Source: an uncultured Elusimicrobium sp.
Lineage (GTDB): Bacteria > Elusimicrobiota > Endomicrobiia > Endomicrobiales > Endomicrobiaceae
Direction: 5' to 3'
DNA: 5,866 bases
Assembly: GCA_902761395.1 (NCBI GenBank)
Contig: CACWKJ010000117.1
Location: 1-5,866 of the forward strand
The notes below the pieces were generated by a model. The model was not told where the DNA came from. It searched no databases and saw only the letters and a program-made list of their open reading frames with translations. Numbering within the stretch: the first letter of the stretch is position 1; each line of letters starts with the position of its first letter. The translations under genes were made by a program, and so were the position numbers. Below are positions 5,415-5,866 of this stretch, piece after piece.

Positions 5415-5866
5415 TTATTCTTAAATAATCCTCTACTAAATTATAGTTTATTTCCCAACGATTTGTCCCTTCCGGTTTATGAATAAAACCTCTTACTTCC
5501 AATACACTCAATATATTTGATGCTCTTGCCGAACCGCCAAACTGTGCTTTTAACAAATCCTGCGATATTCTTCTTCTTTCAAGAATAAGCTTTAATGCAG
5601 GGATAAGATCTTTTTCTGCTTTATCTGCTGCGGTTGCTGCAGCTGCTTGGCTTACTTCGTGAACTAAAGGTTCATAGAATTTAGGAAAATCCTGGTCTGC
5701 TATAAATTTTACCACTTGCTCAATTTCTTTAGAAGAAACAAAAGCACCCTGAAGTCTTACAGGTCTGGGTTCCGAAGGAGGTAAGAACAACATATCTCCT
5801 TTACCTATTAAACTTTCCGCACCGATGGTATCAAGTATAACTTTAGAATCTACAGCAGATACTGTT
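5404..5866 (-). CDS. ftsK: DNA translocase FtsK, C-terminal part (5' end outside window)
   Basis: FtsK is a septum-located hexameric motor that pumps DNA towards the replication terminus and activates XerCD recombination at dif. The frame runs to the window edge; 153 C-terminal residues are visible. The first block holds the end of the RecA-like motor: DSKVILD, GAESLIGKGDMLFLPP and RLQGAFVSSKEIEQVV, all highly typical of FtsK/SpoIIIE. An alanine-rich linker (about visible residues 70-84) leads to the gamma winged-helix domain (about 86-147), which reads KOPS DNA and contacts XerD. In its recognition segment, the common IGYNRA is replaced by FGGSARA, keeping only the RA. Walker A and B motifs and the membrane domain lie outside the window. 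The methionine in GDMLF is internal, not a start. The gene ends in TAA at 5406-5404, 11 bases inside lolA. Confidence 0.95.
   Translation of the reverse strand, partial: TVSAVDSKVILDTIGAESLIGKGDMLFLPPSEPRPVRLQGAFVSSKEIEQVVKFIADQDFPKFYEPLVHEVSQAAAATAADKAEKDLIPALKLILERRRISQDLLKAQFGGSARASNILSVLEVRGFIHKPEGTNRWEINYNLVEDYLRINDN

Noticed and set aside
5404..5793. Separate 129-codon gene starting at the methionine at 5793
   Set aside because: The frame continues upstream to the window edge with FtsK motor sequence (DSKVILD, GAESLIGKGD), so the methionine is internal.
1..5866. CRISPR array, toxin-antitoxin pair, defence system, tRNA, rRNA or riboswitch
   Set aside because: No regularly spaced repeats, no cloverleaf-like or known aptamer sequence, and no paired small genes were seen; all long frames are housekeeping families.

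Overview
The window is AT-rich (by eye about one third G+C). It carries a compact housekeeping operon on the minus strand that meets, tail to tail, the end of one plus-strand gene. A LolA-type lipoprotein carrier points to a bacterium with an outer membrane. Low G+C, the gene set and the style of the FtsK C-terminus would suit an Elusimicrobiota/Endomicrobium-like organism. That placement is an impression from the sequence, not a tested assignment.

Layout. Positions 2-322 (+) hold the last 106 codons of a tRNA-dihydrouridine synthase (DusB/NifR3 type). Positions 323-579 are a 257-base convergent intergenic region. It contains several inverted repeats, a perfect 15-base tandem duplication and one doubtful 36-codon ORF. 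From 5866 down to 580 (-) six genes lie head to tail: ftsK (3' end only), lolA, a rodZ-like gene, rimO, a gene fusing PgsA with a metallo-beta-lactamase-fold hydrolase, and xerD. Spacing is an 11-base overlap, then gaps of 9, 2, 38 and 1 bases, so translational coupling and one transcription unit are likely. The only real gap, between rimO and pgsA, has an exact TATAAT and the best Shine-Dalgarno sequence in the window.

How the genes fit together. The operon mixes envelope and chromosome maintenance. FtsK pumps DNA at the septum and XerD resolves chromosome dimers; the two are known partners and sit at opposite ends of the operon. LolA moves lipoproteins across the periplasm, RodZ-like proteins link the MreB cytoskeleton to cell shape, PgsA makes the phosphatidylglycerol precursor, and RimO modifies ribosomal protein S12. 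FtsK, RodZ, RimO and PgsA genes are neighbours in many bacteria, so most of this is ordinary.

The one clearly unusual item is the in-frame PgsA::MBL fusion. At the joint, the internal ATG overlaps an out-of-frame TGA (ATGATAA). This is what an ancestral pair of overlapping genes would look like after a single A was gained, either truly or as a sequencing error. No mobile element, CRISPR array, RNA gene or defence system was found.
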